A model generated the notes under the pieces. The model searched no databases. It was not told where the DNA came from and was given only the letters and a program-made list of their open reading frames with translations. Below, in pieces: positions 7,479-9,804 of a DNA stretch of 9,804 nt. The DNA is from Candidatus Omnitrophota bacterium (lineage in GTDB: Bacteria; Omnitrophota; Gorgyraeia; JABMRG01; JAFGKX01). Within the stretch, counting starts at the first letter, position 1. Each line of letters starts with the position of its first letter. Location of the stretch: assembly GCA_016928375.1 (NCBI GenBank), contig JAFGKX010000062.1:1-9804 (forward strand). Direction: 5' to 3'. A program made the translations under genes and the position numbers.

Positions 7479-8226
7479 ACAGTTTTCTTCTTGCTTTATA
7501 TTCCTGCCAGATATAATACGGCCCTCTCAAAAAAGACACTGTGAGCCCTGCGGTTCCGTCCCTAAACCCCTGCCATTGCAGATAATACAGGATAAAAAAA
7601 CGTATTGATTTATAAATAGTGCGGAAAAAATCGAATCTGTTTATAGAACAGGATCTTTCAGCGTCTTTTTGCGTATAATATTTTGTCTTTTCGAAAAATT
7701 CATTTACATTATTGTAATTATAATGCAGGTATGGGTTTTTTAAATGGTTCCATTCGCCTTTAGACAGCATTTCCTCATGCTCGGATTTTACCTCATACCA
7801 CGCATAGCCTTTCCTGAACAGCTGTTTTCTGTAAGTGTGCCTGCCTACCCCATATTTTATTTCCCTGCCGAACATAAAAAGCCGGGCCTTACAGTAAAAA
7901 CCATCATAACCACAACCATCCTGCTTCAAGACATTCAGAATTTCTTCTTTCAGCCCTTCCGTTATTACTTCATCACTATCTAAGCGCATAATCCAATCTG
8001 ATATTGCCGCTTCTATGCCAAAATTTACATTCGCAAATATGTAATCATGCCTCTGTATAATTTTAACTTTAGGGGATTTTCTGCAAATCTCAACAGTGCC
8101 ATCATCACTGAACATATCCACAATTATAATTTCATCTGCCCAGGCAAGGCTTTCGAGGCAGTTTTTTATTTTGTCCGCCGCATTATAAACGGGTATTACT
8201 ATTGATATAGTTTTTCTGTTTTTCAT
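7459..8226 (-). CDS. GT2 glycosyltransferase, WaaE/LgtF-like
   Basis: A complete 255-residue cytoplasmic GT-A glycosyltransferase. It opens with the nucleotide-binding strand SIVIPVYNA (8-16), followed by DEIIIVDMFSDDGT (31-44), and has the DxD-type metal site RLDSDE (81-86). The middle (GRHTYRKQLFRKG, 118-130) and HLKNPYLHYNY (161-171) resemble the lipopolysaccharide-core WaaE/KdtX/LgtF group, which add a beta-linked glucose or similar hexose. The C-terminal amphipathic part (about 201-240) probably touches the membrane. Length is normal for that group. The donor and acceptor cannot be read from the sequence. The start follows the preceding stop by 13 bp, with only a weak GGA ribosome-binding signal. 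Its end overlaps the next gene by 20 bp, which points to coupled translation. Confidence 0.87.
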   Translation of the reverse strand: MKNRKTISIVIPVYNAADKIKNCLESLAWADEIIIVDMFSDDGTVEICRKSPKVKIIQRHDYIFANVNFGIEAAISDWIMRLDSDEVITEGLKEEILNVLKQDGCGYDGFYCKARLFMFGREIKYGVGRHTYRKQLFRKGYAWYEVKSEHEEMLSKGEWNHLKNPYLHYNYNNVNEFFEKTKYYTQKDAERSCSINRFDFFRTIYKSIRFFILYYLQWQGFRDGTAGLTVSFLRGPYYIWQEYKARRKLYEDKNI

Positions 8227-8239
8227 TTTTATCCAATAA

Positions 8240-9804
8240 TTATTCTTTCACAAATATTGCTTCTATTTCATCGCCGAAATTAAAGAATCCTGCAGTTTTG
8301 CCGATTATTTTCTTTATAAACCCTCTTAAACCTAAAGACGGCGGCTCAACCATACCTGTAGATTTTATAGACTTAAGTTTGAAGCCGCCGCATTTCAATA
8401 TAATATACAGCAGTGTCTTTTTATCGAAATGCCAGGCATGCTGCTGAGGAAACCATCCTATCCAGCGATTCCCCATTATTTTTGCGATAAGCCCGTTATG
8501 ATAAGGCACAAAAACAAAAAATGTCCCGCCCCGCTTAAGAATCCTTTTGATTTCACAGATCGTAGAATCCAGTTCAATGATATGTTCCAGGGAGTGATTA
8601 CAGACTATCGCGTCAAAAGAACTGTTCTCGAATTTGCATTCAGAAACATCCCCGAGTTTTATGCTTCTGCCAAGACCAATGCCTTTTTTAACTGCAGCAG
8701 GGTTTATGTCGCATCCTGTCACATGAAATCCGGCAGTTCGCAGCTCTTCCGCCAGGTTGCCGGTAAAACAGCCTATATCAAGAATACTGCTGCCGGATTT
8801 ACATAGCGCAGATATTTCCCTGGTTAAAGCTTTTGACCATAGGTCACGGATAATATTTTCATCAATTGTATCCTGCAAACATTCTATTTTCGCGGGAATG
8901 GGGTAAGTGCGTATAAGGCCGCATTCCCGGCATTTTATGATCTCAAAAAAATAATTTTTTACACCCTGACGGCTGTATGTGCCCCTTTTAACCGGTATGT
9001 AGCTGCAAGCACCGCAAATACACTTTTTTGAATAATTACGCGTATATTCCACACCGGCTGATATTATTTGTTGAAAAGACGTACGCATGCCGATAAAAGC
9101 CGCTTCTACTTTTTCTTTGTTTATAGCCGTTGCATTTTTTGCCGACCATTTAAGTAATTTCAATGAATCAAATAACAAAAATATCAGGTTTAAAATGAAA
9201 AATTGCGCAATACCCTTGTGTTTTAAAAAATAATGGCTGCGGCTTGCGTAATAAACACCTGTTAAATTTAAGGCTGTTTTACCTTTTTGGGTTGCGCCAT
9301 AATAATGGGTTACCTGCGCGCGCGGATTATAATACACTGAAAAACCCGCTTTTTGTAATCTCTCGCACATATCCGCATCTTCATAAAATATAAAAAAGGC
9401 TTCGTCCAAATAACCGGTTTTCGCCAGGGCCTTTGAACGAAACAGCAGGCAGGAGCCATTCAGCCAACCAGTTTTGACGGGAGTTTGCGCCGCGTTTGGC
9501 GATGTTAGTGAATTTTTTTTAACTGCTTTGCGTATTTCCGAAGTAACCGACAGAAAATCAAACGCGGATTGCTGTAAAGACCCGTCGGCAAACAGAAGCT
9601 TTGGGCCTGATGCGCCAATATTCTTGTCTGTATCCATAAAATCAATAAGTTTATTTATGGCACCGTTTAATATAAGCGTGTCCTCGTTTAAAATCAGCTT
9701 ATATTTTGCCTGGGTATTTTTCAGCACCTTGTTGTGGTTTTCGGCAAAGCCTTCTCTTTTGATATTGTTTATAAGCTTTACCTGCGGAAAATTTTCCCTG
9801 AGCA
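8240..9804 (-). CDS. GT2 glycosyltransferase fused to zinc-ribbon SAM methyltransferase (5' end cut by window edge)
   Basis: The frame stays open to the right edge: 25 in-frame codons upstream of a GTG at 9727 continue the GT2 fold (visible start LRENFPQVKLIN, then EGFAENHNK), so that GTG is internal and the true start is off the window. In 520 visible residues, the GT2 part shows LNEDT (38-42, the usual LNPDT metal site), GWLNGS (112-117) and YEDADMCERL (140-149), as in rhamnosyltransferase-like WbbL enzymes. A hydrophobic stretch follows at about 197-217. Next come Cys 261, 263, 266, 291 and 294, a zinc-ribbon pattern typical of the region before some class I methyltransferases. The SAM-binding motifs are ILDIGCFTGNL (340-350), GCDINPAA (363-370), FDAIVCNHSLEHI (396-408) and LKRGGTFFVFVPY (422-434). 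The last part (QQHAWHF, then a Gly-Phe helix) matches that methyltransferase family. Inference: it adds a sugar and methylates a glycan or sugar; the substrate is unknown. It ends 13 bp before the next gene. Confidence 0.88.
   Translation of the reverse strand, partial: LRENFPQVKLINNIKREGFAENHNKVLKNTQAKYKLILNEDTLILNGAINKLIDFMDTDKNIGASGPKLLFADGSLQQSAFDFLSVTSEIRKAVKKNSLTSPNAAQTPVKTGWLNGSCLLFRSKALAKTGYLDEAFFIFYEDADMCERLQKAGFSVYYNPRAQVTHYYGATQKGKTALNLTGVYYASRSHYFLKHKGIAQFFILNLIFLLFDSLKLLKWSAKNATAINKEKVEAAFIGMRTSFQQIISAGVEYTRNYSKKCICGACSYIPVKRGTYSRQGVKNYFFEIIKCRECGLIRTYPIPAKIECLQDTIDENIIRDLWSKALTREISALCKSGSSILDIGCFTGNLAEELRTAGFHVTGCDINPAAVKKGIGLGRSIKLGDVSECKFENSSFDAIVCNHSLEHIIELDSTICEIKRILKRGGTFFVFVPYHNGLIAKIMGNRWIGWFPQQHAWHFDKKTLLYIILKCGGFKLKSIKSTGMVEPPSLGLRGFIKKIIGKTAGFFNFGDEIEAIFVKE

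Noticed and set aside
8240..9727. GTG at 9727 as the true start of the first gene
   Set aside because: The frame continues upstream to the window edge and the added residues (FPQVKLINN, EGFAENHNK) are typical GT2 sequence, so the gene is partial.

Overview
The window is one stretch of a surface-polysaccharide (capsule, exopolysaccharide or O-antigen type) biosynthesis locus from an AT-rich bacterium. All eight genes are on the minus strand and run without interruption from the right edge towards the left. Gene spacing is minimal: a 20-bp overlap, a TAATG junction, two ATGA junctions and gaps of 5 to 22 bp, so a single operon with translational coupling is very likely. No promoter or terminator for the operon lies inside the window, and its first genes are off the right edge. 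The taxon cannot be fixed from sequence. AT-rich codon use with many Lys and Ile residues would fit an uncultured lineage such as Omnitrophota, but that is only an impression.

In order of transcription: (1) 9804-8240, a protein cut by the right edge that joins a GT2 glycosyltransferase to a zinc-ribbon SAM methyltransferase; (2) 8226-7459, a WaaE/LgtF-like GT2 glycosyltransferase; (3) 7478-6417, a GT4 glycosyltransferase; (4) 6417-5398, a Gfo/Idh/MocA NAD-dependent sugar dehydrogenase (WlbA-like); (5) 5382-4858, a left-handed beta-helix sugar N-acetyltransferase (WlbB-like); (6) 4852-4133, a DPM1-like GT2 enzyme; (7) 4136-2712, a multi-pass GT-C type membrane glycosyltransferase; (8) 2715-1552, a second GT4 glycosyltransferase; (9) 1529-96, a polyprenyl glycosylphosphotransferase (WcaJ/WbaP type). 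That is nine coding features if the edge-cut fusion is counted with the eight complete genes.

A coherent reading: the phosphotransferase starts the repeat unit by moving a sugar-1-phosphate onto undecaprenyl phosphate. The cytoplasmic GT2 and GT4 enzymes extend it. The WlbA/WlbB pair supplies part of a diacetamido-sugar nucleotide pathway. The DPM1-like enzyme probably makes a polyprenyl-phosphate sugar that the adjacent GT-C protein uses on the outer face of the membrane. The methyltransferase half of the fusion may methylate a glycan residue. No flippase, polymerase, ABC exporter or ligase is in view.

The 95 bases left of the last gene hold no gene. They contain a 24-bp-period direct repeat that looks like the subterminal repeats of an insertion sequence, which would put the end of a mobile element about 12 bp past the last stop codon. 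The rest is ordinary polysaccharide machinery. I see no CRISPR array, tRNA, rRNA or clearly new system.
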